Assembly: GCF_001881565.1 (NCBI RefSeq)
Contig: NZ_MPDJ01000001.1
Span: forward strand, 313,966-377,965
DNA: 64,000 bases
Direction: 5' to 3'
Source of the DNA: Eisenbergiella tayi
Lineage (GTDB): Bacteria; Bacillota; Clostridia; Lachnospirales; Lachnospiraceae
Shown here: in pieces, positions 16,571-25,168 of the stretch
Layout: each line of letters opens with the position of its first letter
Numbering within the stretch: the first letter of the stretch is position 1
Notes under the pieces: generated by a model
The model's database searches: none
What the model saw: only the letters and a program-made list of their open reading frames with translations
What the model was told of the DNA's origin: nothing
Program-made: the position numbers and the translations under genes

Positions 16571-17407
16571 TTATGACAGCCCTTTCATAAAGGCCACTGC
16601 TTTTTCCATGTCTTTTTCGTCTTTGATCCCATGCAGAATCATGCAGCCGTTATAGTCCGCCTCTTTTAATTTTTCCAGGAAAAAAGGAAAATCTACAATG
16701 CCGTCTCCCGCATAGGTATAGTGAATATCTTCGCCTTCGGATATATCCTTTCCATGAGCCAGGCAGATACAGTTTCCCAGCCGGTCAAAGGCATCCGTAA
16801 TCACGCTTCTCACATTTTCTTTCCTGGCCATTCCGGCCCGGAACAAATTGGCCGCGTCCAGAATAATTCCCAGATGCTCATCCCAGCCGAAGGCTTCAAA
16901 CATCCTTTCCGCTTTCTCAGCAGAATCGATGCAGTTGCTCGGTTCGCACTCGATCCCAAGAACCAGGTCATACTTCCGGGCGATTTCCAGCGCCTTCCCC
17001 ATCGTTCCCATCAAATCTTCCATAGCCTGGGGTTTGTCATTATCCTCATGACGGCTCCACATATTTTCCACATTACGGCTCCCCGTGCAAAGAGTGATGA
17101 TGGAGCAGCCCAGCGTTTTACAGGATCTGGCGATTGTTTCCAGACGCTTCAGTCCGTCAATCCTCACCTGTTTGTCGGGATGAATCATATTGAAGGTTCC
17201 GTTCACCGCCACGATTTCTATGCCGGTACGATCCGCGGCTTCACGGATTTCCTGAAGCAGGCTTCTCTCTATGGTCTCCGGCATCTGCTCGTCACATACG
17301 GAGGAAAAATCAAACTGCATTTTGGTAAATCCGTATCCGGCCGCCGCTTCGAAAAGCTCCTTCGTGGTGGGACGTTCTATTTCTATGGAATACATTCCTA
17401 ACTCCAT
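16571..17407 (-). CDS. Sugar phosphate isomerase/epimerase-like TIM barrel protein
   Basis: A 278-residue TIM barrel. Segments include LVLGIECEPSN, LGIILDAANLF and ICLAHGKDI. The frame is open to 17524, but ATG 17407 is chosen because GAAAGGAAAG precedes it and the family-like sequence starts there (MELGMYSIEIERP). It overlaps the end of the PfkB kinase gene by 10 bases, indicating translational coupling. Function could be epimerase or isomerase of a keto-sugar. Confidence 0.84.
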   Translation of the reverse strand: MELGMYSIEIERPTTKELFEAAAGYGFTKMQFDFSSVCDEQMPETIERSLLQEIREAADRTGIEIVAVNGTFNMIHPDKQVRIDGLKRLETIARSCKTLGCSIITLCTGSRNVENMWSRHEDNDKPQAMEDLMGTMGKALEIARKYDLVLGIECEPSNCIDSAEKAERMFEAFGWDEHLGIILDAANLFRAGMARKENVRSVITDAFDRLGNCICLAHGKDISEGEDIHYTYAGDGIVDFPFFLEKLKEADYNGCMILHGIKDEKDMEKAVAFMKGLS

Positions 17408-18339
17408 TGCTTTTCTTTCCTTTCTTTTAAAATGTCCATGACCTCCTCCAGGGATGGCTCCCCTTTCCTTCCGCCGCATTCCCGGCATGTGAGACTGGCA
17501 AAGATACCGGCAAATTCCATGCATCTTTCTAACTCCCAGCCCCGGCCGTATGCATACAGGAAAGCGCCGTGGTAATTGTCTCCCGCCCCGGTAGTATCCG
17601 TCACCGGCACCCTGTACGGCATGGCGGTAAAGAATCTGTCTCCCTGAAGTCCGACTGCGCCTTTATCCCCGAGTGTCACCGCCGTAAAGAAATCTTTTTT
17701 CCCGGACATCTCCTGATATCTCCGGCAGGCCTCCTCGGGACTGACTCCCAGTGTTTTGGCCACCGTCCCTTCATCCGGGATCCAGATATCGGTATACGGC
17801 AGAAGCTTTTCGGCAAGAACCAGCGATAAATTCCCTCCGTCTATGGAAAGAAGGACTCCTTCCTGTTCTCCGCAGAACCGGGCGATTTCCAGCATCAGTT
17901 CCTCTTCCATCACTCCCAGATGAAGAATACGGGAGCTTCGCATCAAATCCTGATCCAGCATGGAAAAAGTGAGTTCCCCGATACAGCCTCCATAATGGGC
18001 AATGCTTCTGCGGCCCAGGGCATCCACCTGTATCAGGCTTACGGAAGAGGAAGCATCCGGTGATTCCAGTATCCGGCATTCCCGGAAATTCTGTTCCTTC
18101 AAATCCTGTCTGATAAAGACCCCCGCATCATCTTTTCCCACAGCAGTAATAATTCCTGTTCTGCCGCCGAGCTTTTGATGGGCGGACGCCGCTGTTGCGG
18201 AAACGCCCCCGCAGCATTTCACATAATCCCATGCCTGCACTCTTTCATCCGCCTGGGGCACCCGTTCCATACGCATCATCACATCCTGAGTGCTTCCCCC
18301 TATAAACAGGCAGTCCAGGATAGCATCCCTTTCGTTCAT
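17398..18339 (-). CDS. PfkB family carbohydrate kinase
   Basis: A 313-residue ribokinase-fold kinase. The N-terminal part has the GG-containing substrate lid (CCGGVSATAAS) and GRTGIITAVGKDDAG. The C-terminal signature DTTGAGDNYHGAFLYA carries the catalytic Asp and anion hole. Start ATG 18339 overlaps the TGA of the racemase-like gene (ATGA), with GGAGG upstream, so the two are coupled. It probably phosphorylates a ketose or keto-acid ahead of the class II aldolase. The specific sugar is unknown. Confidence 0.9.
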   Translation of the reverse strand: MNERDAILDCLFIGGSTQDVMMRMERVPQADERVQAWDYVKCCGGVSATAASAHQKLGGRTGIITAVGKDDAGVFIRQDLKEQNFRECRILESPDASSSVSLIQVDALGRRSIAHYGGCIGELTFSMLDQDLMRSSRILHLGVMEEELMLEIARFCGEQEGVLLSIDGGNLSLVLAEKLLPYTDIWIPDEGTVAKTLGVSPEEACRRYQEMSGKKDFFTAVTLGDKGAVGLQGDRFFTAMPYRVPVTDTTGAGDNYHGAFLYAYGRGWELERCMEFAGIFASLTCRECGGRKGEPSLEEVMDILKERKEKQWS

Positions 18340-19001
18340 CCCTGTGCCTCCAGCAGTTCCTTCACACGTTCCACACACAGTCTGGGACTGCTCAGAACGG
18401 GAACCGGTATATCCTTCAGCAAAGGCAGGAGCACTGTCATACTGCCCTGTGCCAGCACCACCACATCATTATCCTTTGCAGCCTTCTGCACTTCTCCCAG
18501 CACCATGCGGTTATGTTTTTCCGCATCGCCCTGTTCAATCAGGACCATCATGGCGCCTTCCACCAGATGCAGATCCACTTCGATTTCCTTCCCCATTTTG
18601 GCGGCGACGCTTTCAATCAGCCGTACGCTGGGGCCTGTTGTGGATTCCACGGTGGCGATTACAGCGATTTTCCTGCCCAACTCCACGGCGCGTTCCGCCA
18701 TGGCCTGGTCGATCTTCAGGACCGGTGTATCCAGGAAAGGCATGATAGCGTCCGCTGCCTCCCCCACGCTGGAGCACTGGTTGATAATCAAATCCACTCC
18801 CAGTTCCTGGGCATTCCTGTAATATTCCATCATCCTCCTGCGGACGAAAGGTGTCGGCCCGCAATTGGCATTTACCTCCTGAATGAGGCTGTCATCAATC
18901 AGCTGGTAAACCTTCACATCCGGAATAATTTCCCGGCATAACGCTTTCAGTTCATCTGAAGATACTCCGCTGGTTTCTACAAAAGCAATTGATTTTCCCA
19001 T
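18336..19001 (-). CDS. Aspartate/glutamate racemase superfamily protein
   Basis: A 221-residue protein with the two-half racemase layout: NQCSSVGEAAD around the first catalytic Cys region, then IAVIATVESTTGPS in the second half, where a Thr rather than Cys is seen after ATVES. A true two-Cys racemase is therefore doubtful; relatives include hydantoin racemases and maleate isomerase-like enzymes. Start 19001 was chosen for GAGGGG upstream over an earlier in-frame codon at 19022. It sits between the serine hydrolase and the PfkB kinase. Confidence 0.75.
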   Translation of the reverse strand: MGKSIAFVETSGVSSDELKALCREIIPDVKVYQLIDDSLIQEVNANCGPTPFVRRRMMEYYRNAQELGVDLIINQCSSVGEAADAIMPFLDTPVLKIDQAMAERAVELGRKIAVIATVESTTGPSVRLIESVAAKMGKEIEVDLHLVEGAMMVLIEQGDAEKHNRMVLGEVQKAAKDNDVVVLAQGSMTVLLPLLKDIPVPVLSSPRLCVERVKELLEAQG

Positions 19002-19033
19002 TTTCTTTCCCCTCTCTGCCATACAGGCAGCCT

Positions 19034-20218
19034 TTACTTATCTTCAAGCTGTCCATAAATCACATTTAAAAGCCTTGGATGGCAGTATTCTTCACGGTTA
19101 TCAGGCATGAGCTGATGGGCATAAACAAAAGACAAATCGTTTTCCGGATCCGCCCAGAGAAGCGTTCCTGCCGCGCCTGCCCAGCTGAAGGCCCCCTGAT
19201 TCACCATACAGCCGCTTTCCGCCATATCCGTTACGGTCTTCACACCCAGCCCGTAGCCGCAGCCTGCCATGAAGCCCCAGCCATACCGGTGGGTCCGCCG
19301 GAAATCCTCCAGCGCTTCCCCGTGCAGCTGATTCCGGCTCATCAGTTCGATGGTGCGTTTCCCCAGAATTCTTTTCCCTTTCCACAGCCCTCCCTTTGCC
19401 AGCATTCTTGCAAAATGGGACATATCCTCTACTGTGGAAAGAAGGCCTCCCCCTCCGCTCTGAAGCTGATAAGAGGAATGGAACTTAAATTCTTCCGTCA
19501 GATTGGGGACTCTTTTTTCTCCCGCATAGCGGTACATAACCGCCAGCTTTTCCTCCGGTATTTCTTCTATGAAAAAGGCTGTATGCCTCATTTCCAATGG
19601 TTCAAAAAATTCTTTTTTCAGGAATTCGCCGAATGGCATGCCGCTTATCACTTCGATAACAGCTCCCAGCACATCCAGTCCCAGCCCGTAATTCCAGTGG
19701 GTCCCCGGTTCAAACAGCAGCGGTACCTGTGCCAGCCTGCGGGCGAATTCACGGGTGGAGGCCCCGCCCTCCCGGTTCATTTCCTCCAGGACCCTTTTCG
19801 TCTCCTGCTGGGTCGTATTATGTATGCCGTCATAGGTAAATCCGGAGGTCATGGTGAGCAGATGCCTGATTGTCATGGCGCCTGTTTTCTCGAGACTGAC
19901 CATGTTATTTCCGGTATACCGGCACCATGTTAAGTCTCCGTATTCGGGAAGGTAACGGGAAACCGGATCATCCAGAAGCATTTTCCCTCTTTCCAGAAGC
20001 AGCATGGCTGCTGCTGCGGTGACTACCTTGGTACAGGAATACATCCTGTATACCGTGCCCGGGCCTATGAGCTTTCCAGCTTTTTCATCCGCATACCCTT
20101 TATAGCCCTCATATATAATCTCCTGTCCGCGCACCGCCTTCAGCGCACAGCCCGCAGGGCCGTGTTCCATTCGGACAAATCCTTCCAGTAAATCATCCAG
20201 CTTTTCCAATGCTTTCAT
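19034..20218 (-). CDS. Beta-lactamase-fold serine hydrolase (family VIII esterase-like)
   Basis: A 394-residue cytoplasmic-looking protein without a signal peptide. The nucleophile motif SxxK is SCTK at residues 61-64. The second motif is Y-G-L (HWNYGLGLD) instead of the Y-x-N of class C beta-lactamases, which fits family VIII esterases. ATG 20218 has AGGAGG eight bases upstream and overlaps the preceding lipoprotein gene by 26 bases. Within a sugar operon, de-esterification of an acylated glycoside is a reasonable role (inference). Confidence 0.85.
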   Translation of the reverse strand: MKALEKLDDLLEGFVRMEHGPAGCALKAVRGQEIIYEGYKGYADEKAGKLIGPGTVYRMYSCTKVVTAAAAMLLLERGKMLLDDPVSRYLPEYGDLTWCRYTGNNMVSLEKTGAMTIRHLLTMTSGFTYDGIHNTTQQETKRVLEEMNREGGASTREFARRLAQVPLLFEPGTHWNYGLGLDVLGAVIEVISGMPFGEFLKKEFFEPLEMRHTAFFIEEIPEEKLAVMYRYAGEKRVPNLTEEFKFHSSYQLQSGGGGLLSTVEDMSHFARMLAKGGLWKGKRILGKRTIELMSRNQLHGEALEDFRRTHRYGWGFMAGCGYGLGVKTVTDMAESGCMVNQGAFSWAGAAGTLLWADPENDLSFVYAHQLMPDNREEYCHPRLLNVIYGQLEDK

Positions 20219-21512
20219 CTGTCGCCTCCTGTTCTGTAAACAGCTCCTGTACATCCTGATAAAATACATCTGCCGCTCTTCCGGGAGAGCAGCTCCCCTG
20301 ATACAGCTTATAAATAACCTCTTGGTAAATCCTGTCTATATCCTTCCTCTTCTCCGGCTCTTTTTCAAAACCGGGCATCCTTTCCTGTGTCTGCCTGTAA
20401 AGCTGAAGCAGCGACTTGTCTGCAGCCGGCAGCTTCTCTGATTCTTCCAGAAGCCTTCTCGCCTTTTCCGATGCAGGAATCCCTCTTTCCAGTCCTGCCC
20501 GCTCCACCGCATACTCATCATCCAGCAGCCAGATAAGGAAATCGGCGGCTGCTTTCTTTTCATCCTGTGTCAGCGCTGCGGAAAGGGCAAAAAACAAATC
20601 CGCTTTCGGCTGTCCTCCGGGCAGCGGCAGCACTTCTATATCATCGTCTTCCTTTGATATCCGGTGTTCCTCCGCATCTCCCAGATAAAAGGCTCCTTCT
20701 TTTTCTTCCTTTTCTGTTTCCTGCGTTATCCCTTCCGGCTCCGGATTCTCCGGCGGCGTCATCCCTCCGCTTTTCATCAGTTCCCCGCAGAGGGAAAAAA
20801 AGGAAGTTAATTTATTTTTGCTGTCCTGATTCAGATTTACCCTGCCTCCCTCAAAAAGGGGGGCATCATTTTGTTCCATCCAGCTGACTAAGAGTTCGGA
20901 GCTTTCATGACCCCAGACGATACCGGGCCCTCCTGTTTTTTTCTGAAAGCTTCTGCTCGCCTGGGCCAGGTCATCCCAGTCCATATCCTTCTTCAGCTCC
21001 ACTCCCGCCTCCTCCAGTTTTCCTGGCCGGCAGTAAAGGACCGGCATGGTCAGGGATACCGGAATCCCGGCCTGAATCCCCTCCTTCTTCCCCAGCTCCC
21101 AAATCTCGCTGTCAAGGAAAAAGCCTGTTTCTTTACTATTCTCCATAAACAAATTTCTGCAGTCTGCCAATGTTCCATTGCCTGCATAGGTTTCTAGAAA
21201 TTCATCATCCATGAGCATGATATCCGGACATTCGCCGGCTGCCGCCGTCACTGCCAGATACTCGCCATAATCCTCTTTCCCTAACGGAACGGGGAGGAAC
21301 CGGATTCCCGGATGCAGCTGTTCATATTGATCCAGCAGCTCCTGCGTGTACTCATTTCTGATTTCATCTCCCCACCAGGATATCGAAATTTCCTTTTCGG
21401 ATGTATCTGTTCCGTCAACAACACTGCCATTTTCTATTCCTCCATAGCATCCCGATAGAAGCAGAAGCATTAATAACAGAAGTGACAGCCTTTTTTTTCT
21501 CAAACTGTTCAC
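20193..21512 (-). CDS. Extracellular solute-binding lipoprotein, first gene of the operon
   Basis: A 439-residue family 1-type solute-binding protein. The lipoprotein signal is short and Leu-rich with lipobox LLSGC, followed by CPDIMLMDDEFLETYAG, typical of the family. The start is GTG at 21512, preceded by GAGGAGGAG; an ORF start 26 codons upstream has no such site. An acidic stretch (EPEGITQETEKEEKEG) interrupts the second lobe. No permease gene adjoins it, and it faces the divergent YesM-type sensor kinase, so it may serve in sensing or as an alternative binding protein for importer 1. Confidence 0.85.
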   Translation of the reverse strand: MNSLRKKRLSLLLLMLLLLSGCYGGIENGSVVDGTDTSEKEISISWWGDEIRNEYTQELLDQYEQLHPGIRFLPVPLGKEDYGEYLAVTAAAGECPDIMLMDDEFLETYAGNGTLADCRNLFMENSKETGFFLDSEIWELGKKEGIQAGIPVSLTMPVLYCRPGKLEEAGVELKKDMDWDDLAQASRSFQKKTGGPGIVWGHESSELLVSWMEQNDAPLFEGGRVNLNQDSKNKLTSFFSLCGELMKSGGMTPPENPEPEGITQETEKEEKEGAFYLGDAEEHRISKEDDDIEVLPLPGGQPKADLFFALSAALTQDEKKAAADFLIWLLDDEYAVERAGLERGIPASEKARRLLEESEKLPAADKSLLQLYRQTQERMPGFEKEPEKRKDIDRIYQEVIYKLYQGSCSPGRAADVFYQDVQELFTEQEATDESIGKAG

Positions 21513-21616
21513 ATTCTCCTCCTCAGCGTGTACATTCAGGTTCTGCCGTTTTTCGGGAAACCCAGATGGAAAGGCTTTTAACATTTCCACATGTAGCTGT
21601 TTTGATTATGTTAGTG

Positions 21617-21645
21617 ATTATAGCATCGCTGTATGATAAGATTAA
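21617..21645 (-). promoter_or_regulatory. Candidate promoter of the long minus-strand carbohydrate operon
   Basis: A perfect -10 TATAAT (21617-21622, minus strand) follows a weak -35 TTAATC (21640-21645) by 17 bases, about 105 bases before the GTG at 21512. The poor -35 would fit activation by the divergent two-component system. Confidence 0.5.
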
Positions 21646-21696
21646 TAAAAAAAACCGGCCTTCTCTTCAGAAAAACCGTCTTTTCTTTCATCAATG

Positions 21697-21725
21697 TTGT
21701 GTTTCACTGGGCCATTTTGTATAAT
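21697..21725 (+). promoter_or_regulatory. Candidate promoter of the sensor kinase/response regulator pair
   Basis: TTGTGT at 21697-21702 and TATAAT at 21720-21725 are separated by 17 bases and lie 30 bases before the kinase ATG at 21756, with AGGAGG between. This is a good housekeeping-type promoter. Confidence 0.65.
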
Positions 21726-21755
21726 TTTGATAGACAGTAAGGAGGAAGTTTCGTT

Positions 21756-23561
21756 ATGTTTATGGGTAAAGGAAAAATGTTTACAGATAAAATAAAGAAG
21801 AATATCCTGGATTCCAGCCTGAACCGGAAAATCATGCTGATTGTATTATGCAACATTTTACTAATCAGCGTTTTCGCCATTCTGGCTTTTATGCTGTACC
21901 TGCGTACCAGCAACCGGCTCATCTATAACAGTACGGCGGACAACCTTTCCTATTCCGCTTCCAACATGACAAGCCACATTAATATAATAGAAACGCTCTC
22001 CGCTACCCTTATTGCCAATGATACCCTCCAGGAAACCCTGTCTGATCTGAAGGATTCCGGAGAAGCCATGGATTCCGCCAGCTATACGACGATGTGTACC
22101 ACCATGGAATCCTACCTTCAGCAGTACCGTAAAAATCATATTTCCTATATGATGCTTACCGGAAACGGATTTGCCGCGAAAACCTATATCCCTATTTCCC
22201 AGCGTCTGCCGGATGAAGTCATCCGGGATCTGGAAGATATCGCCGGGGGCTACAGCGGCCGTCCTGTCTGGGTTACCAAATATGCACAGTCCCACGGCCT
22301 TTTCCTCGTAAGGCAGGTACGGCGGATATCTAACGCCAGACTGGATCCTCTTGCCTATCTGATTATAAATATCGATATGGAAAGGCTTCTGAACGACTGC
22401 TGCCATTTTTCCAATCAGTACGGCCAGGCTTCCTATATCCTCGCAAACGGCTCCTCCCTTCTCCAAAGCAGCCTGCCCCTTACCGAAAAAGATTCCGAAC
22501 GCCTTTTTTTCGGTACCAGGGAGCCCTACATGACAATCAATATAAGCGGCAGCAAATATTTTGTGGTAAAAAACAGGATCACAGAAACCGGCTGGGATTT
22601 CTATTGTCTGGTGCCTTACGGACAGATTTACAGCTCCCTTGTGATTATCCACATCATGTTTTTTGTCACACTTTTCTGCAGTGTCCTCGGCAGTATCGTC
22701 CTGTCACGGCACCTGATTCACCTGCTGACTGTCCATATCGATAATCTGATGGTGAAAATCAAATCCTTTGCGGATAAAGAGGGAAGCTTCACGCCCTCCT
22801 CCTTCCCCTTCCAATATGAAGGACGGAAGGATGAATTCAGCGTGCTGCACCAGCAGTTCGATCAGATGGCAATGCGCATACAGCAGCTCATCCATGTGAA
22901 TTATAAAAATGAAATCCTCCGCAAGGATGCCCAGCTGAAGGCGCTTACCGCCCAAATCAATCCGCATTTCCTCTACAATACTCTGGAATCCATCAATTGG
23001 CGTGCAAAGGCCTCCGGTGAAAAGGATATATCCCGAATGGTTGAATCCTTAGGCTATCTCCTCCGGGCAACCCTGTCCGACCCCAACGAAATGGTATCCC
23101 TGAAGCGGGAACTTGATTTCGTAACCTGCTATCTGACCATCCAACAGACACGCTTTGAAGAACAGCTTCAATACACTCTGGAGGCGGATCCGGATCTGCT
23201 GGAATTCAGGCTGCCAAAGCTGATTATCCAGCCTTTGGTGGAAAATGCGGTCCGACATGCCATGGAGGAAATGACGGATGTATGCACCATTACTATCCGG
23301 GCCTACCGGGACGGAGACAATGCCTATATCGAAGTGGCCAACAACGGATCCGTCTTTCCTGACAACCTGTTGGAAAAACTGGTTGACGGCAGCGTACAGG
23401 CCGAAGGCTTCGGCATAGGCCTCATAAATATAGACCAGCGCCTGCGCCTTACATACGGAAAGGAATATGGCCTGTCCCTGTTTAACCGGGACGGCCTTGC
23501 AATCGCACAAATTAAAATAAAACCAGGGGAGTGGAATCATGTTACGACTGATAATTGTTGA
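21756..23561 (+). CDS. YesM-type sensor histidine kinase
   Basis: A 601-residue membrane kinase. A helix near residues 25-47, a long extracellular sensor region and a second helix near 290-312 precede a HAMP-like linker. The His_kinase domain has QINPHFLYNTLES with phospho-acceptor His404, followed by an HATPase domain (LIIQPLVENAVRHAMEE, GFGIGLINIDQRL). The ATG at 21756 follows AGGAGG. The response regulator gene overlaps its 3' end by 23 bases. Kinases of this type usually sense extracellular sugars or peptides directly or through a binding lipoprotein; the divergent lipoprotein-led operon is the probable target. Confidence 0.92.
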   Translation: MFMGKGKMFTDKIKKNILDSSLNRKIMLIVLCNILLISVFAILAFMLYLRTSNRLIYNSTADNLSYSASNMTSHINIIETLSATLIANDTLQETLSDLKDSGEAMDSASYTTMCTTMESYLQQYRKNHISYMMLTGNGFAAKTYIPISQRLPDEVIRDLEDIAGGYSGRPVWVTKYAQSHGLFLVRQVRRISNARLDPLAYLIINIDMERLLNDCCHFSNQYGQASYILANGSSLLQSSLPLTEKDSERLFFGTREPYMTINISGSKYFVVKNRITETGWDFYCLVPYGQIYSSLVIIHIMFFVTLFCSVLGSIVLSRHLIHLLTVHIDNLMVKIKSFADKEGSFTPSSFPFQYEGRKDEFSVLHQQFDQMAMRIQQLIHVNYKNEILRKDAQLKALTAQINPHFLYNTLESINWRAKASGEKDISRMVESLGYLLRATLSDPNEMVSLKRELDFVTCYLTIQQTRFEEQLQYTLEADPDLLEFRLPKLIIQPLVENAVRHAMEEMTDVCTITIRAYRDGDNAYIEVANNGSVFPDNLLEKLVDGSVQAEGFGIGLINIDQRLRLTYGKEYGLSLFNRDGLAIAQIKIKPGEWNHVTTDNC

Positions 23562-25038
23562 TGATGAAAAAATAATCCGGGAATCCATACGCAGTCTGAT
23601 TGACTGGGAAAGCCTCGGAATCGAAGTGGTGGGGGTATGTAAAAACGGGCTGGAGGCCTACGATGCCATTCTGGATTCTTATCCCGACATCGTACTTACC
23701 GATATCAAAATGCCCGGCCTGTCAGGTCTTGAGCTGATTGAAAAGCTCAATGATACCAGAGAGAATATCCAATTTATCATTCTCTCCGGTTACAGTGAAT
23801 TCGAATATGCCAAACAGGCCATGCGTTTTGGGATCAGGCACTATCTCCTTAAGCCCTGTAATGAAAATCAGATTATAGAGGCCATAGAGGATGTAAAAAA
23901 AGCCTGCTATCTGAAACAGCAGGCTGATCAGGAGCCGGAACAGAATGTACGCTTTGAAAAATCTGTATTCCGCAACATCCTGACCGACGGTCTTACAAAT
24001 GCCGCCGAACCGGCCCTGCTCTGCGACAATTATCAGTGTTATCTGGATTTTACCCACACGGCCTACGACCTGCACTATGTTTATTTTCTCATGGAAAACA
24101 ATCTGCAGGAATGCTGCGGACAGCTGCAGGATTTTATGGAAGAAATCCTTCCGGGCACCATGTACCATCTGGTATATGTAAAAAATACCCTGCTCATCAT
24201 AATCAAGCAGCCCGGGGGAAAGGCCGGAGCCTTTTCAGATTTTCTGGACAGCCTGCATTTTCCCGGACAGGAGGTCTCCCTGTCACTGGAAAAAGAAAGC
24301 TTCGACAGCCTTATAAATCTCCTGGAACGCATCCTTCCCAGACTGTCCCGCTTCGACCGCCTGTTGTTCCTTGACGGAGATAACCGCATCCCGGTCTATA
24401 ATTACAGCGGCTGTCTTACCAGCGTGCGCCTCCTTCTGCAGGATTATTATTCCATGCAGATCAGCTATTCCCAGCTGAAGGAAGAAATCATGAACCTGCT
24501 CCATACGGTGGAGGATAAGGACTTTTTAAATCTTCTGATCACAAATATCATCTTCCAGCGCGGACATTTTGATTCGGATGTTTCTGCGGTAGCTGACGCC
24601 GAATTTTTCCAGAGTATAGGCGCCGCACGGAGCACGGAGGAAGCCCTGCTTGCCTTTCAGGAAAATTTCGGCCGGCTTCTTCCTCCGAAAAGCCAGTCAG
24701 TGACCTACAAGCCCTTTATCGAAAAATTGCTTACATATACCAAAGAGCATCTTTCGGAATCCTCCCTTTCCCTGAAGTGGCTTGCCAACCATTATCTGTT
24801 TATGAATGTGGATTATGTGAGCAAGCAGTTCTACAAGCAGACAGGGGAAAAATTCTCGGCCTGGCTGAACCGTCAGCGGATCGAGAAGGCAAAGGAACTG
24901 CTGCTTAACTGTGATACGGAAAAGATTTATACTGTGGCGGAGGCCGTGGGATGTGGGAATAATCCGCAGTATTTCAGCCAGCTGTTTAAAAAATATACGG
25001 GGATGTCGCCTACGGAATATATCAGGAAGCTGGGGTAA
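23539..25038 (+). CDS. YesN-type response regulator with AraC DNA-binding domain
   Basis: A 499-residue regulator. The receiver domain (about 1-120) has the DD pair at 8-9, phospho-acceptor Asp55 (DIVLTDIKMPG) and Lys105 (LLKP). A long middle region of unknown function precedes an AraC-type helix-turn-helix pair in the last ~100 residues (SLKWLANHYLFMNVDYVSK, YTVAEAVGCGNNPQYFSQLF). It overlaps the kinase gene, which supports a cognate pair. It would activate the divergent minus-strand operon at 21512 and below. Confidence 0.93.
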   Translation: MLRLIIVDDEKIIRESIRSLIDWESLGIEVVGVCKNGLEAYDAILDSYPDIVLTDIKMPGLSGLELIEKLNDTRENIQFIILSGYSEFEYAKQAMRFGIRHYLLKPCNENQIIEAIEDVKKACYLKQQADQEPEQNVRFEKSVFRNILTDGLTNAAEPALLCDNYQCYLDFTHTAYDLHYVYFLMENNLQECCGQLQDFMEEILPGTMYHLVYVKNTLLIIIKQPGGKAGAFSDFLDSLHFPGQEVSLSLEKESFDSLINLLERILPRLSRFDRLLFLDGDNRIPVYNYSGCLTSVRLLLQDYYSMQISYSQLKEEIMNLLHTVEDKDFLNLLITNIIFQRGHFDSDVSAVADAEFFQSIGAARSTEEALLAFQENFGRLLPPKSQSVTYKPFIEKLLTYTKEHLSESSLSLKWLANHYLFMNVDYVSKQFYKQTGEKFSAWLNRQRIEKAKELLLNCDTEKIYTVAEAVGCGNNPQYFSQLFKKYTGMSPTEYIRKLG

Positions 25039-25100
25039 CACCGCTTAAAGCTGCTGCCGCCCCAGTTTAAATAACTCTAAAAATATCAGTTTATCAGCCG

Positions 25101-25129
25101 TTTCGCCCGGCAGAAACCGCCGGGCGAAA
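25101..25129 (+). terminator. Strong hairpin between convergent genes, possible terminator
   Basis: TTTCGCCCGGC at 25101-25111 and its exact complement at 25119-25129 form an 11 bp stem with a seven-base loop, 63 bases after the response regulator stop. No U-run follows on either strand, so termination efficiency is uncertain. Confidence 0.5.
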
Positions 25130-25168
25130 TAGTACCGTAATTTGAAATTAAATACACATATTTCTTTA

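Noticed and set aside
18336..19001. Assignment as a functional glutamate racemase (murI)
   Set aside because: The second-half catalytic Cys is not evident and the genomic setting is catabolic, so only superfamily membership is claimed.
19034..20218. Assignment as a beta-lactamase resistance gene
   Set aside because: There is no export signal, the second motif is Y-G-L instead of Y-x-N, and it lies in a sugar operon; an esterase-like role is likelier.
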